A DNA stretch of 64,000 bases from assembly GCF_028583425.1 (NCBI RefSeq), contig NC_072793.1:172709681-172773680 (forward strand). Direction: 5' to 3'. The translations under genes were made by a program, and so were the position numbers. Origin of the DNA: Eublepharis macularius (Eukaryota; Chordata; Lepidosauria; Squamata; Eublepharidae). The notes under the pieces were generated by a model. It was not told where the DNA came from and did not search any database. It saw only the letters and a program-made list of their open reading frames with translations. How positions within the stretch are numbered: position 1 is the stretch's first letter; every line of letters starts with the position of its first letter. Of the stretch, positions 46,683 to 58,040 are shown one piece after another.

Positions 46683-47468
46683 CACAGAATCTTGGAAGCA
46701 TTGATCTGAGAGTAGGTCTACTGTTAATGAAACTTGGATAAACACACCAGCTGGGAATCGCATGTGAGGGGCCAAGCTGGCCGTGTTTCTTTTAGCCCTC
46801 CCTCTTTCAGCCTCCCCAAGAGCCCAATCCATTCTCTTTAAAGGGTCTTGATTTATTACACTGCCTTAGAACCCTCCAAAGGTGGCTCTTCCAGGAGGAA
46901 ATGCTATGTCCATCTCTACTCAGAACCTAAATCAGACAGCTGGGTCTAGTTTAACTGATGTAACACCACCACCACCACCCCAGATTATCTGGACCTAGGA
47001 TAACAACACCCCCTTCCCCCTCCAAGAAGCATCATCTGGAGGAAGGCCAGACTGCTCTAGAGGACATAATTTCCTACCTGTGTCAGACAGAGCTGTAGGT
47101 TTTCCTTGGCCAATTCGGGTATAAGGCCTGGCCTCTAAAATTATGGGAAAGCATCAAAATTAAAAGAAAGCATTTCTTAAATTGCTTTAGGTAATGTATT
47201 CCAAAAAGTCAAGAGAGCAATTCATGCAATAAGTTTTAAGACCAACCCAGCAGTACTATGACTTTTTTAAAAAAAATACATACATTTAAACAGCTAATGG
47301 TTTAAATCCTGATGTCTACCACCTTGGGGATAGCATATAAATGTTTTAAATAAAAATATACATACAATACAGCCTGCAAGTTTTTGAGTACATTAGAACT
47401 TTTAATTGGGCCAGATGTTACAAAATAAAAGGAGAGAGGGAAATTTTTCAGGTTACGATTCTTAAGAC

Positions 47469-47614
47469 GGTTGTGGGTTTTCCAGGCTGTATTGCCATGG
47501 TCTTGGCACTGCTGGCGAAACATCAGGAACTACAATGCCAAGACCATGGCAATACAGCCCGGAAAACCTACAACAACCTTCATTCTCCAGCCGTGAAAGC
47601 CTTCGACAATAGAT
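47469..47614. mobile_element. Palindromic Penelope-like insertion, family A
   Basis: 146 bases form a near-perfect palindrome ('ggttgtgggttttccaggct' ... 'cccggaaaacctacaacaac'), followed by 'gtgaaagccttcgacaa'. A 13-bp duplication cgattcttaagac flanks it (47,456-47,468 and 47,615-47,627). It sits in an L2/CR1 LINE 3' end. Confidence 0.85.
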
Positions 47615-47860
47615 CGATTCTTAAGACCTTTTCGATGGCAGCCCCACACTTATGGAACAATCTCCCCAAGGAAGTGCGCCTGGCCCTCTCACTCTCTGTT
47701 TTCATGAGGCAGCTGGAGATGGTTTTATTTTGTCCAGGCTTTGTTTAGCCACTTTGTAAACTAAATTTTGATGTTTCTGTTCTATACTGTAAGCTGTCTT
47801 GAGTTCCTGTGAGCTGGAAATGTGGCTAAGGAGTATTTTTAATTAAAGAGGAGGTAAAAA
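47615..47860 (+). mobile_element. L2/CR1-type LINE 3' end
   Basis: Text for a C-terminal ORF2 segment (FSMAAPHLWNNLPKEVR) is followed by a 3' UTR with 'ctgtcttgagttcctgtgag'. A related piece lies at 63,725-63,995, at the equivalent place of gene 4. Confidence 0.75.
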
Positions 47861-48117
47861 AACAAACTCTTTAGTAACATCACACACTCCCCAACCCTCC
47901 AAAATGTCTCTAATTTCTCTCAACCAGTGAGAATCTAAGGCTAGCAAACCTACAGATCCCAAAGTCCTTGTTCATGCCACACCGCATTAAGTTTGCTTCA
48001 GCCACATGCTCTGGAACATCTCCAGCAAGTCAATACAGCTCCTAGGATGCCATGTGATGAACACACAAGGGGAGATGCTCAATTTCTCTTTTAAACAAAA
48101 TTGAGAATCTCCTAGAT

Positions 48118-48491
48118 CAGGGGTGGGCAAATTATGGCCCGTGGGCCACATGCGGCCCGCTACAGAGTTTTTTGTGGCCCGCCAAGACAGTCAGAAAAAT
48201 CCGCCTTGAAACAAGATTTCCTTCCCGTGCGTAACCGAAGATTTGTCTCATATTTTCCACTAGGATGGCTACGTCAATACGCATACGCAGTGTAGGTACG
48301 CGCTTTTCCAGTTGATCTGGTTAATTTCAATTTTGTCTTTGCAACAGTAAACCTATAAATTTCCAACTTTAGTGAAACCATGAACCCTCCGAAAAAACGT
48401 AAACTCAGTGATGAGTTTTAAAAGGTGTGGCCCTCCACTAACCTCCGCTCCCGCAAAGTGGCCCCCGAGCCAAAACAATTGCCCACCCCTG
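48118..48491 (+). mobile_element. hAT element with 8-bp target duplication
   Basis: Inverted ends CAGGGGTGGGCAAA and TTGCCCACCCCTG enclose 374 bp, flanked by an exact tcctagat duplication (48,110-48,117 and 48,492-48,499). Inside is ATG with MNPPKKRKLSDEF, then a stop, which looks like the first codons of a hAT transposase. The rest of the gene is deleted. Gene 2 has the uninterrupted site ('aatctcctagatgagttg' near 31,145). Confidence 0.93.
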
Positions 48492-50057
48492 TCCTAGATG
48501 AATTGTTTAAAGGTGGAAGCAAAATAGGTTCCCTAGATCATGGCTGCCCAATGTAGTGGCAAACAGTACTTTCCTTGGAGCCTGGCGAGATTTTCAGGAA
48601 GTGGGCAAGGAAGGCTTATTATTGGCTCCCCTTGTCCAAATGAAAGGGTTTTCCTTGACTGCAATAACAGGCAGTCACTGGAGGACAGTAAGCACCTTGC
48701 ATTCCTTAGTGTGGTTCCATTCCCCTTCAGGCTTTCCTTCTTCCCAGGAGGTGTGAGGAGAGAGGTATTCTGCTTGGCTGCATCTCCTGCAGCAGCCATT
48801 TTTACTCTGGTTCTGCCTACAGTGGCAGCCATTTTGAGGTGACATTCACCAACCCCTGTCAAAATTCCAAAGGTGCCCACAGACTCAAGATAGCTGGAGA
48901 CCCTTACCCAAGAATTTATCCAGCTTTGTAAGTTCGGATTTATAAAAAGCTGAAATTAAAACTATTCCAGAGGAATTGCTGTGTTAGATTGTCGCAAAAA
49001 AATTAATATTAAGAACACACGGTTGGAAAGCACTCGTGCTCAGCAGGATCTGTTGATGGTTTGGAAGCTCTGTAAGACCGAACTCTTCCGGTGTACATTT
49101 GCTATCTAATATTCTTTTGTGAGGCACAGTAAATTGCTGTGCATTTTTACCTACCTGCAATTTTTATCTTATTCATAGGCCTTTAAAAACTGGGGTTTGG
49201 ACTAGTGTATTTATTAATATTTGCATTAGGCTGTTTTATTGTGATTTTTAAAAATATTGTATTTTTGTGTTGTTTTTAACTGTTGTAATTGTTGTGAACC
49301 ACTTCAAAATCTTAAGAGAAGTGGTATAAAAAATGAAATGAAAAAATAAGTAAAATAAATAATAAATGAAGTGTACATCCACTGAGCAGATACATTTAAA
49401 GCTACAAAACAAGAGGCAGGAGGATGGAAATGTTAAAAAGAAAGCCATGTTTAAAGCAAGATTCAAATAAAAAATGTAATCAGTCCACTCAAGAATGGGT
49501 GAAAATCACTCCCAATTGTTGGTAGGAAGGAAATGACAATCTGGACAAAACACATCTCCACCGTTTCTCTTATATCTCTACAATAAAAAGGGCTAGAGAG
49601 TTCTATTTTGGAAAAAAATGAAAGCTGGAAATTCAGAGAAACTAACATACGGTAGCACTAGATTGCTATATAATGTAACTGTACAATAGCACAATACCAA
49701 ATACCAGTTTTATAAAAAGCCCTCCATTGGTACTTCACGGAAAATGGCAGCTGCAAAGGACTGACTGGATCTTAGATCTAACCACTAGACCATGCATTAT
49801 CTATTGCTGTAGTTTTTCATCTTGTTCTCACTGCATTATAGTTTTTCTAATTTGTTTCAGATTTCTGCAACACTAATCCTATTATATTGTTCATTAGATG
49901 ACTCCTCATCCTATCGGTTGTAACAACCTACATTGTATAATCTATTTCCAGGTGCAGTGAAAAAGATGGACTATAAGTAACATCAATACAGAACAAAACA
50001 TAATGGCAAAAAATCCCACCTTCTGTGACTATCAATACAAGGCAAAGGGACCCTTAC

Positions 50058-50184
50058 CTAGAGAAGCCACATTCTCATAATTCTCCACCATGACTTCCAC
50101 ATACAAAGCTCTCTGGTCAGGATTCAACAGGGCCCACTCTGCCTTGGTGAAACGCACAGCTACTTCCTCAAAGAAAATCGGATG
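50058..50184 (-). CDS. Gene 3 exon 3: KRAB-A box
   Basis: 127 nt, acceptor TTTTTTCCAG, donor GTAAGG. Encodes H-P-I-F, then [16 protein letters not shown] and [19 protein letters not shown]. Differences from gene 2: H for C and F for S at the start, V for R before E-V-M, and MVE for MLE. The changes near the M-x-E block could weaken TRIM28 binding. Confidence 0.92.
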
Positions 50185-50850
50185 CTGGAAAAAAGGAACA
50201 TACCTTTTCCTTACAAATAATAATTTCTTTACTGTTCTTAACTCTCATATTGTGACGGCCTTTGGCCATATACAATTAAACTTCTACTAACTAAAAATAA
50301 TCCACCTGCTCCCCCCCCAAAATGCTGTTGCTCACAAACGGGAAAAGAGAGATTCCAGGTATTTTTAAACCAGAACGCCTGAAGCTGCCGTCTATTGAGT
50401 CAGACACTTCCAGAATTACCTCTTTCTCGACCCACTGAGCATTGATCCACCAAAGTCAGTCCTGTCCACTCTGACTGGCAGCAGCTCAACAGGGTCTCAG
50501 GTTCTTCTCATCAGCTGCTAGCTGATATTTTTATTATGAATCCGAAGGGGGGGGGTCTGAATTCAAGGGTTACCTGAAACACTGTAGAAGAAGAATAAAA
50601 CCTGCCTGGGTAACTCCAATTCATGGGAAAAGATCAGTGGACCACAAGGCCTTCTGTCTTACCTGGCAGTCATCAGAAAGATACTTATTTGAGCTTTTTA
50701 GGCCCCTTTTTTCTGTGGGGAAACCCAAGATGGTTTACAAAAAGAAAAAGGTTCCAAATTACAAAATCAAAAAGAAATGCTTCCTTCCAGCCCTTCTGGA
50801 GAAGGAGGCACCAAGCTTCTTATGCACCTTGCAGACAGTCCATCCCTCAC

Positions 50851-50933
50851 CTGAGCTAGATGCATTTTAAATGTTTCCACTCCACCCCAAAGAGGATACG
50901 ATCTGGAATGTGGCTCTGATGCTCTTCCACTGA
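50851..50933 (-). CDS. Gene 3 exon 2: 5' UTR and start codon (MHLAQ)
   Basis: 83 nt. The acceptor CCCTCACAG and donor CTCAG/GTGAGG are kept. The last 15 bases (50,851-50,865) encode M-H-L-A-Q, replacing MQPAE of genes 1 and 2. Confidence 0.78.
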
Positions 50934-52024
50934 CTGTGAGGGAAACAAAATTATATTTAGGTATTTATTTACTTTGTTTATACCCTCCTTTCTCCCCAAC
51001 ACGGACCCAAGTGGCTTACATCTCACTCCTCTCCTCTGTTCTGTTCTCTCAACAACAATCTTTACTCTTAGATCCAAATGGTACCATATCTTGCCATCTG
51101 ATTATTGATTAACTGGCCTCCCTTGGGCCTCAGTAAGAATGATGGATTAGAAATGGGGGGGGGGGGAGACGTACATCACACAACAGATACGCATGTTGCA
51201 TTAACAAAACGTAATAGTATTAGGAAAAGTGCAAAAGACACAGAGAAAATCAAAATTTTAAAGAAATGTTAAGTGTAAAATAAAATTTGAGAATAAAAGA
51301 AATTTAAATATTTGCAAAAAATGTAAAGCAGTCTGATTATTTGCAACTTAGCCCCCAGTTTCTATTGCTTTCTTTCTGTAATTGCTCCTCCCCTCAGAAG
51401 TAACACCCCCCCTTCCCTGTGCCTTCAAACATCGTGGGCCCCAAAAGAGGGTCACTATTAGAGCCCCAAAGAGCTCCGCCTCTCATGGAGGAAGACCAAA
51501 TCAGGATTCCTCCCCCGGGCCGGGAGCCTGAAGCACAGCCAGCAAAGGGGGGGGGAGATCTTGCACCCACCCTGGGAAAGCAGCCCGGGGTTTTCTCGAG
51601 CGGACGATCAGCAACCCACCCATTCGCCCATTTGGGCAGAAAGCGAACTGCAAAAAACCGAGAGGAAATGGGGTCTGGGCGAATGCGAGAGAGGGGAGAG
51701 GAACAAGACTCGAATATTATTTTTCCGCCCCCCCGTCACACCTTCTCCCCCCTTACACACAATCTCACGAGCCATGCAAAAAGTCTGCCTTGCTTCCGAA
51801 ATTACCATCGGCATCGCCTACATGTCTGAAAAATGGCCGCCCTTGCTAGTTTCGCTTTCCCCGCTTTTGCTTTGCAAAAGAGGCACTTTCTGGTGCAGGA
51901 GGAACAAGTACAGGGGAGGAAGGTGGGAGGTCAGACCTCCCTTCTCTGTTTTGGGTCTTGCAATGCAAACAGCCCAGCCCAGCCCACCCCAACATCTCGC
52001 CCTCCAAAGCCCCTTTTTGCTCAC

Positions 52025-52215
52025 CAGATCCCACCGACCCTTCGGGAAGCAGCCCAGGAACCTGCAAGGCCCGGGAAAGTACAAGAAAGAGCTTTCCCAC
52101 GTGCCCCTCGGGGGTGCCTCTCTAGGACTGTGAAGTCTCCCTCTCTTTAACCCTCAGTAGTTAAAAGGGTCCAGGAGAGCCAATGCAAGGAGAGCTTCTC
52201 AGGAAAAGCCGGGCA
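52025..52215 (-). promoter_or_regulatory. Gene 3 exon 1 and promoter
   Basis: Homolog of the exon-1 regions of genes 1 and 2. The donor GATCTG/GTGAGC is at 52,019-52,024 and the E-box CACGTG at 52,098-52,103. Only in this copy is there an in-phase ATG in exon 1 (M-Y-F-P-G-P-C-R...), which could in principle lead straight into KRAB-A if exon 2 were skipped. The paralogs do not share it, so I read exon 1 as 5' UTR. Confidence 0.62.
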
Positions 52216-52244
52216 AGAATTAACCTTTAGCATCAAGTATCAAT

Positions 52245-52880
52245 TAACATCCCACTATAGGTTTGAATCCCAGCTTTGGCACTGAAAGTTGCTGGCTGAC
52301 TGTGAGCCAGCGCTGCCTCAAAGCCAAACCTACCTCGCACGGTTGTTGTGAGGATAACATGGGGGAGAAAGATGCGATATGACATTTGTTATCAGTTTCA
52401 TTTTGCCCACAATTTGCCAGGAAAGGATGATTTCTGAGCGGGAAAGTATTGGCTATTAGGAAGAAACAAGCAACAAAGCCTGTTGTGGGGAAAAAAATAC
52501 AACAGGCTGTAGAAAGCTGGGTATGGAAGGGCTGGCAGGGGGCCAAGTATGCTGGCTGCCGTTGCACCCAGATCGGATTAATGCAAAGATCAACCCCAAA
52601 CTCTGGCAGTTCTCTAGCTAAAACCCAAAGAATTATGTAGCCCTTACAAGCATAACCAATGCACTGTGGCATCTTCCCCAATAAAAGGACTCAGGAGACA
52701 CAAGGTCTACCGGCCCACATTTTACACCCCCCCCCCTGCCCCAAGCCTTGATGTTTACACACCAACCTGAACAGTGTATAAAAGTTCCAGCTAGACTACA
52801 GCCTTTCTATCATCTGGGATCATTTTCCTTCTTTAAATAGCGTAGATTTAAAGGTGTGATGTACCACCTAATAGTTAAAG
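52245..52880. other. Spacer with SINE-like and Helitron-like fragments
   Basis: Bases 52,255-52,375 are a diverged tRNA-SINE body ('aacctacctcgcacggttgt'). Bases 52,455-52,510 are a reverse Helitron-like hairpin end. No gene seen. Confidence 0.45.
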
Positions 52881-52889
52881 GCTTGCAAT

Positions 52890-55400
52890 CTGATGTTTAA
52901 AGATTTAGATTAATAATAATAACAATAATAATTGAAGCTATTTTTCTTCAATTGCTTGTTCTTTGGGGTTGTCTATTTATAGTGTTTTTCATGATATTCT
53001 TGAAAGGTTTGGATTATTTCTTTAGTTGCCATTAAGTAAACATCTTATTGAAGGTGGAGTTTTCATTAATGATTTTTGAGATAGACTGTTTTTGTATTTT
53101 AGAGGATTCCAATAATTCCAATTGTTTTCTCTCTTTATTTAATTTTTAGTGTTTTCTTACCTGTTTTTTTTACAAGAGTGTAATTTTTTATTTAAGTTCT
53201 ATGATCAAGTTGTTTCTTATTTTTTTTGCCTTGATGCTATTGAAATCAATTTGCCTTTAATTACAGCTTTCAATGCATCCCAGATTTGGTTTTGGGCTAC
53301 TCCGCATTCTGCATTCATATTAAAATAGTTATTGATTTCTTCTGAAGTTTTTAATATATTTTTTCATTCTGCAGTAATAGTTTAAGGACCAGTTTGTTCC
53401 TTTACCATCTGAAATTTTGTTATGTGGCAGGAGACCCGTGCATGGTCAGATAGATATCCACTGCCAATATCTGGGAGGATATTTGGTTAAACAGTATTCC
53501 AGATGCTAGAAGGAAATCAGTTTGTGTATTTATTATGAACTAGAGAATAGTATGTATACTCTCTTACTCCATGGCTGAGAACTCTCCAGACATCATGTAA
53601 GCCGTGATCTGCCAGGATTTGTTTTCGTTTCCAGGTTTCTCCCCCCAAATCTCCAAGAATTTCCCAACTTGGAGCTGGCAAGCCTAATCCTTTATAAAAT
53701 TGATTTGGTCAGAGTTAAGAGGTTGTAAATTGAGGCTATTGTGAGAGGTGAGCCATCTAGTTCTCCTTTTACAAATACATAGCGTCCCCTTGGATCTGTT
53801 TGGACAATACTTTTAAAGGGAACATTTTTCAACACAAGGATAATGACTCCCCTAGCTTTAGATGTGCCAAGAGCTTAGAATGTGTTATTAAAACCAACTT
53901 GAATTTAATAAACTTTTTACTTCTGATTTTTTGTGTTTCCTGGAGAAAGACAAAATGGGAGTGCTTTCATTACCTCATTTGAGATCCTTTTGAGATTTAT
54001 AAGACTGTTAAGACCCCTACAATTCCATGTAACAGTTTTACAGTTTGTAGTCATTTAATAATTAATTTTATATTAAAATATGGTTGAACACACCCTTCAC
54101 TCCAATGGAACTTACCAACTTGAAACTCCAAGGATTTTGAACAAAAAGTAGGGGAAAACTTTTGTAGCCTTAAGTCACTTACCCTATTTTTATGATAGGT
54201 ACCAAGGTACCTCCTTGACCTGCGACCTTGTATCATACAGAGGGGGTAAGTGAATAAAAATGTTAACATATCTCATTTCCCATCCTCCTCCTGATATAGT
54301 TACAGAACCAAGAAAAATAGGCTCATGATATTAAAGCAAAATGCTTATTTTATTATATACATAATTTAACCACCTTAACTAGTTAGCATAACAAGATGTA
54401 AATCTTTTTCAGCTCAAAATATTTGAAGAGTCCCGGTGATGAACTTCGAGGTTGTTCTCTGACTCACATGCCTTTAGTGATCTTTGATTTGAACTTTCAG
54501 TGCTTATTTTGGTCTTTAGATAGCTTTTCTTCTTCTCTATTTGTGTGGATTTTCAGTGATGATAGTGATAGAAATTGTTTTCCTGTTTTACATCACTTGG
54601 TTGATGTACCAGACCTTCCCAGAATACAATGATGTTGGAGTTAGCGCTCCACTTGAACTTTATACCCTCCTTTATTAATATTGTTGTAATCGGTTTTAGT
54701 GTTCTCCATTTCTCCAAGGCATCTGGAGGGATATCAATGAGGACTAGAACTTCTCTGTCATTGTAAGTCAGTGTCTCCTTGCCTCCCTCAAAATTTGCTC
54801 TCTGGTTCTGGTGTATAGGAATTGGAACAGAATGTCCTGGGGGCAGTTTGAGTGAGCTGCTGCCATGGGGCCGATATGAAAGGCTTTTATGACAATAGGT
54901 GCTACTCCCTCCTCGAGTTGCAGCAAGCTTGCTAGCCATTTTGATATAAAGAGGGTTAAATCAGTATTACCTTCCTTGTATTCTGGGATTCCGTAGGTTT
55001 TAAGGTTGCTTTGCCTTGCTTTGCTCTCAAGCAAAGATAATCGGTCTTCTATGGATGTTTCTCTATTCTGGATGCTTTCAGTTTCCTCCTGCAACGTCAT
55101 TCCCAGCTCCAGTGCTGTTTCTGCTGCTTGGGTTGCTTCTGATTATCAGTTAGCGCCTTGATTTGGACATGAATCGGTGCTTAAAGTTCTGCTACTTTAT
55201 TTGCAAGAAAATTTTGTAAGTCCTTTTTGAGCTCAAGTAGTTCTCTCTGGCTCACCGGTTGCCCGCTGTTTTTTGCGGGCTTTTCTGCAGCTGTCATTAT
55301 TGGCACAGAGCTTGTATTTGCAGAGTCTAGCATCGTTTGCTCTCCTGGCTTTAAATAGCTTTCCAACAACCCTGATTTTTTTCCGGAGCTGCTGTTTTTT
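52890..55400 (-). mobile_element. L1 LINE: ORF1 and start of ORF2
   Basis: On the minus strand ORF1p runs from ~55,370 (LMLDSANTSS region) through the RNA-binding part (54,768-55,100: ARQSNLKTYGIPEY, GVAPIVIKAFHIGPM) to ~54,550. ORF2 begins near 54,050 with text for K-T-V-T-W-N-C-R-G, the start of the L1 endonuclease, and includes SDHARVS-type coding near 53,430-53,450. The reverse transcriptase is absent. A ~60-base MITE end lies within it at 53,630-53,690. Frames are broken. Its 5' end abuts the truncated hAT element at 55,497. Confidence 0.8.
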
Positions 55401-55496
55401 TAGTTGTTGATTTTCCCATTTCAGATGGGTTAAGGTTGGCTGTATTTTTTCAAATGGAGGAGGAAGGGTTGTGAGAAGTCGGCTTTCATGCATCAC

Positions 55497-55707
55497 TCTG
55501 GCCCCCTGGCCACTGGATATTTGATTGGATGTGCAGATTTTTAAAAACTTTGCTGCAGCTGCCACCACAGTCCCAAGGATCTGCACTGTGTGACTGAAGG
55601 TCAACTGGGGCAGCCATTTTGTGACAGGCAGCCATTTTGTGGCTGTGCCCATTACACTGTCAGAATTCCAAAGGTGCTCACGGACTCAAAAAGATTGGGG
55701 ACCCCTG
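55497..55707. mobile_element. hAT-type element, unit 4 copy, left end lost
   Basis: The right two-thirds of the element seen whole at 8,336, 22,587 and 37,688, ending GATTGGGGACCCCTG before 'cactaaacagtgaaaat'. The left part is replaced by L1 sequence. Confidence 0.75.
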
Positions 55708-55814
55708 CACTAAACAGTGAAAATCTGGGGGGAACGCACACCTACAACAGAAAAATAACAAAATAAATGAACCTGGTTTATTAACTTGTTCAATGCGAAC
55801 TAAGGAAAGAAGAC

Positions 55815-56215
55815 AATGTATTGTCGAAGGCTTTCACGGCTGGAGAACGATGGTTGTTGTGGGTTTTCCGGGCTGTATTGCCGTGGTCTTGGCATTGTAG
55901 TTCCTGACGTTTCGCCAGCAGCTGTGGCTGGCATCTTTAGAGGTGTAGCACCAAAAGACAGAGATTTCTCAGTGTCACAGTGTGGAAAAGATGTTGGCAG
56001 GTCATTTATATCTACTCAGGAGGGGTGGGGTTGAGCTGAGTCATCCTGTAAGAGTTTCCCAGGGTGTGGAATGCTAATGGCGGGAGGCTTCACTGTATCC
56101 TGAGGAGGTTCTTTTGCATATGGATTGGTGCTTGATGTGCTAATCTTCTCTGCAGGGCTATTGTCGGGGATAGAATGTTTTGTTAGCCTGGTGTTTTTCA
56201 GAACTGGAAACTGGG
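55815..56215 (-). mobile_element. Penelope-like element, family A, 3' end only
   Basis: Nearly the same text as the 3' part of the element at 544-1,130, without the 732-968 insertion. It stops at the codons for FPVLKNTRLTKH, so only the last ~400 bases were copied. It meets a different Penelope-like element head-on at ~56,215. Confidence 0.8.
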
Positions 56216-57560
56216 GACTAGAATTTTCCCATTTAGCTGGTAATATAGCCAGCATTGTTAAAAAGTATTGGCATGTTATTAAGGAGATCCCTGGATGTGA
56301 CTTACCTTTAAAAATTGGGTTTAGAAGAACTAGAAGTTTGCGGGACGTTTTAGTGCATTCAGACTTCAGAGAAGTCACTGCTCCGTCCCCATTACCAACT
56401 GGACATTATACTTGCGGCCACTGCAATGTGTGCCCCCTGAGTATACCTTTGACATCAATCTCTCATCCTGAGTCTGGCAGACCACTTTATTCCAAATCTT
56501 TTTCCATATGCTCCACACCACAGGTGGTATATATTATTCAATGTCCCTGCCCACTGATTTATGTGGGCAGTACCACACGACCAGTGAGGGTAAGAATCAG
56601 AGAACATCTTTCTAGGATCTGTACAAAAAATTTAGAAGCCCCGTTGGTGGATCACTTTATGAAATATCATACTAGTGAGAGGGAACTCCGATATTCAGTT
56701 TTAGAAGTGGTCCAACTTGATAATGAGAATAACATCAAATTATTACAGATGGAAGCTCAATGGATTCATAGAATGAATTGTCTAATACCTAATGGATTGA
56801 ACAGTGAGATTAATTTTACAGTGTTCCTGTGATTGTGATTTGATATAATGACTTAATATGGATGCTGTCACCTTAAGAGGTGTTATGTAAGGGTATATAA
56901 AGGATATGGTACTTTAGACAAGCACCTGCTTGTAATTAGCGTTGATTGCAGAGTGAAAGTGTCGGCACAGACTGACCCATTGGAAAATTGAGCTTTTGAT
57001 TGATATGTAAGTAATTCGATTGACTTCTTGTTCATTATTTAGAACAAATGCGGCTTCTGTACTAAAATGCTGAAATATAATATTCCTAGGATAAAAAGGT
57101 GGCCAAGAAGAAGGGTTTCCGAAACGAGCATTTGTAGCTGGCGGGCTCATTGCCATCTGCCGGGAGACCTGGTTGGGGGCTCCGGCATTCACAGCGTGGA
57201 ATCAGCCATCTGCCGTGAGACCCTATCGGGGGCTCTGGCATTCACAGCGTGGAATCAGCCGTTTTGAAATTTACACAGCAATTACAGCTGCTTGGGACTC
57301 GTCACTTATCCGTGCACTTGCTATTCATTGGTATTTATATACTGGACCAATACGGGTCTCGAGTCTGATCCCATTAAGTTTGTTGTATTGAATGGACTTT
57401 AGCTGTGCCAAAATATTGGGTTGGTTATTTAATAGTATTTAGGCAATATTGTATGAACTGAATAATATTGTATGAATTGAATTTGTATTTTTACAATATG
57501 AGATGATTATTTGTGATTAAAGTTGTTTGATATATTTATTGTCAGATGTGAGGTTTCTGG
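56216..57560 (+). mobile_element. Second Penelope-like element, GIY-YIG part and 3' UTR
   Basis: The plus frame 56,218-56,832 has IGFRRTRSLRDVLVHSDF, a cysteine cluster (CGHCNVCPL and CSTPQVVYIIQCPC), then LIYVGSTTRPVRVRIREHLS and a downstream E-A-Q-W-I-H. This is the linker and GIY-YIG endonuclease of a Neptune-like Penelope element, clearly different from the one at 544-1,816. The reverse transcriptase is missing. The 3' UTR holds a direct repeat of ~63 bp at 57,150-57,265 ('catctgcc' ... 'cattcacagcgtggaatcag'). Confidence 0.82.
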
Positions 57561-57667
57561 GGTTTCCCTCAGAGTGTAGCTTCCATTGGAACCTGTCCCG
57601 TTTATTGTATGTATTAGACAGACAGACAGGCCAGGACTTTGTCTTTCCTTTGCTACTGCGCTGGAGC

Positions 57668-58032
57668 CAGGGGCGGCGCAAAGGTCTGCCACGCTCGCGG
57701 CCGGCCGGGCGCCCCCGCGTGTGCACGAGCGCGCGCACCAGCCTATGTGATGACGTCACACATGACATCATCATGGGAGCATGCGCCGCCGCCGCCCGAT
57801 TGCTGCGGCGGGCCGCCTCTGAGCTCTCCCGTTTGGCTGCCTGCGCTGCCGCAGATGCCTGCCCGCGGTGGCTGCGCCTGGCCGGGGGCTTGTGCTGGCA
57901 GCGGCAGCGGCGCGGGGTGGGAGGGATAGGAGGCTGGTGCTTTGTAGCGCGCGCTCCCGCCCGCCGCACCTCCTCCGGCACCCCGCACCTGCGGCCACCG
58001 CCTACCTGGCCTTAATAGGCGTGCTGGCCCTG
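57668..58032. mobile_element. GC-rich hAT-type element (CpG island)
   Basis: Begins CAGGGGCGGCGC and ends GTGCTGGCCCTG, flanked by an exact 8-bp duplication gctggagc (57,660-57,667 and 58,033-58,040). The unit 1 spacer has the empty site near 23,401. The 365 bp are very CpG-rich and contain a perfect CRE-type TGACGTCA. The frames across it have no recognisable domain. Confidence 0.82.
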
Positions 58033-58040
58033 GCTGGAGC

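Larger units (their letters stand above)
45982..50057 (-). other. Gene 3 intron 3, repeat-rich
   Basis: Contains two fold-back Penelope-like insertions, an L2/CR1 LINE 3' end, a hAT element, a hAT-like MITE (48,530-48,905, shared with gene 2 at 31,190-31,525), a LINE 3' end (49,015-49,330) and a block shared with gene 1 (49,480-49,680). No extra exon seen. Confidence 0.6.

Noticed and set aside
51818-52084. Alternative start of gene 3 in exon 1 (M-Y-F-P-G-P-C-R...)
   Set aside because: It is in phase with KRAB-A only if exon 2 is skipped, and genes 1 and 2 have no equivalent ATG.
57517-58015. Arginine/alanine-rich frames of up to ~160 codons in the CpG island
   Set aside because: They lie in the GC-rich hAT-type element and exist on both strands in several phases, as expected from base composition.
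57660-58040. CpG island as the promoter of gene 4 or of the orphan fragment
   Set aside because: It lies downstream of the minus-strand orphan and gene 4, matches none of the exon-1 regions, and has mobile-element ends with a target duplication.
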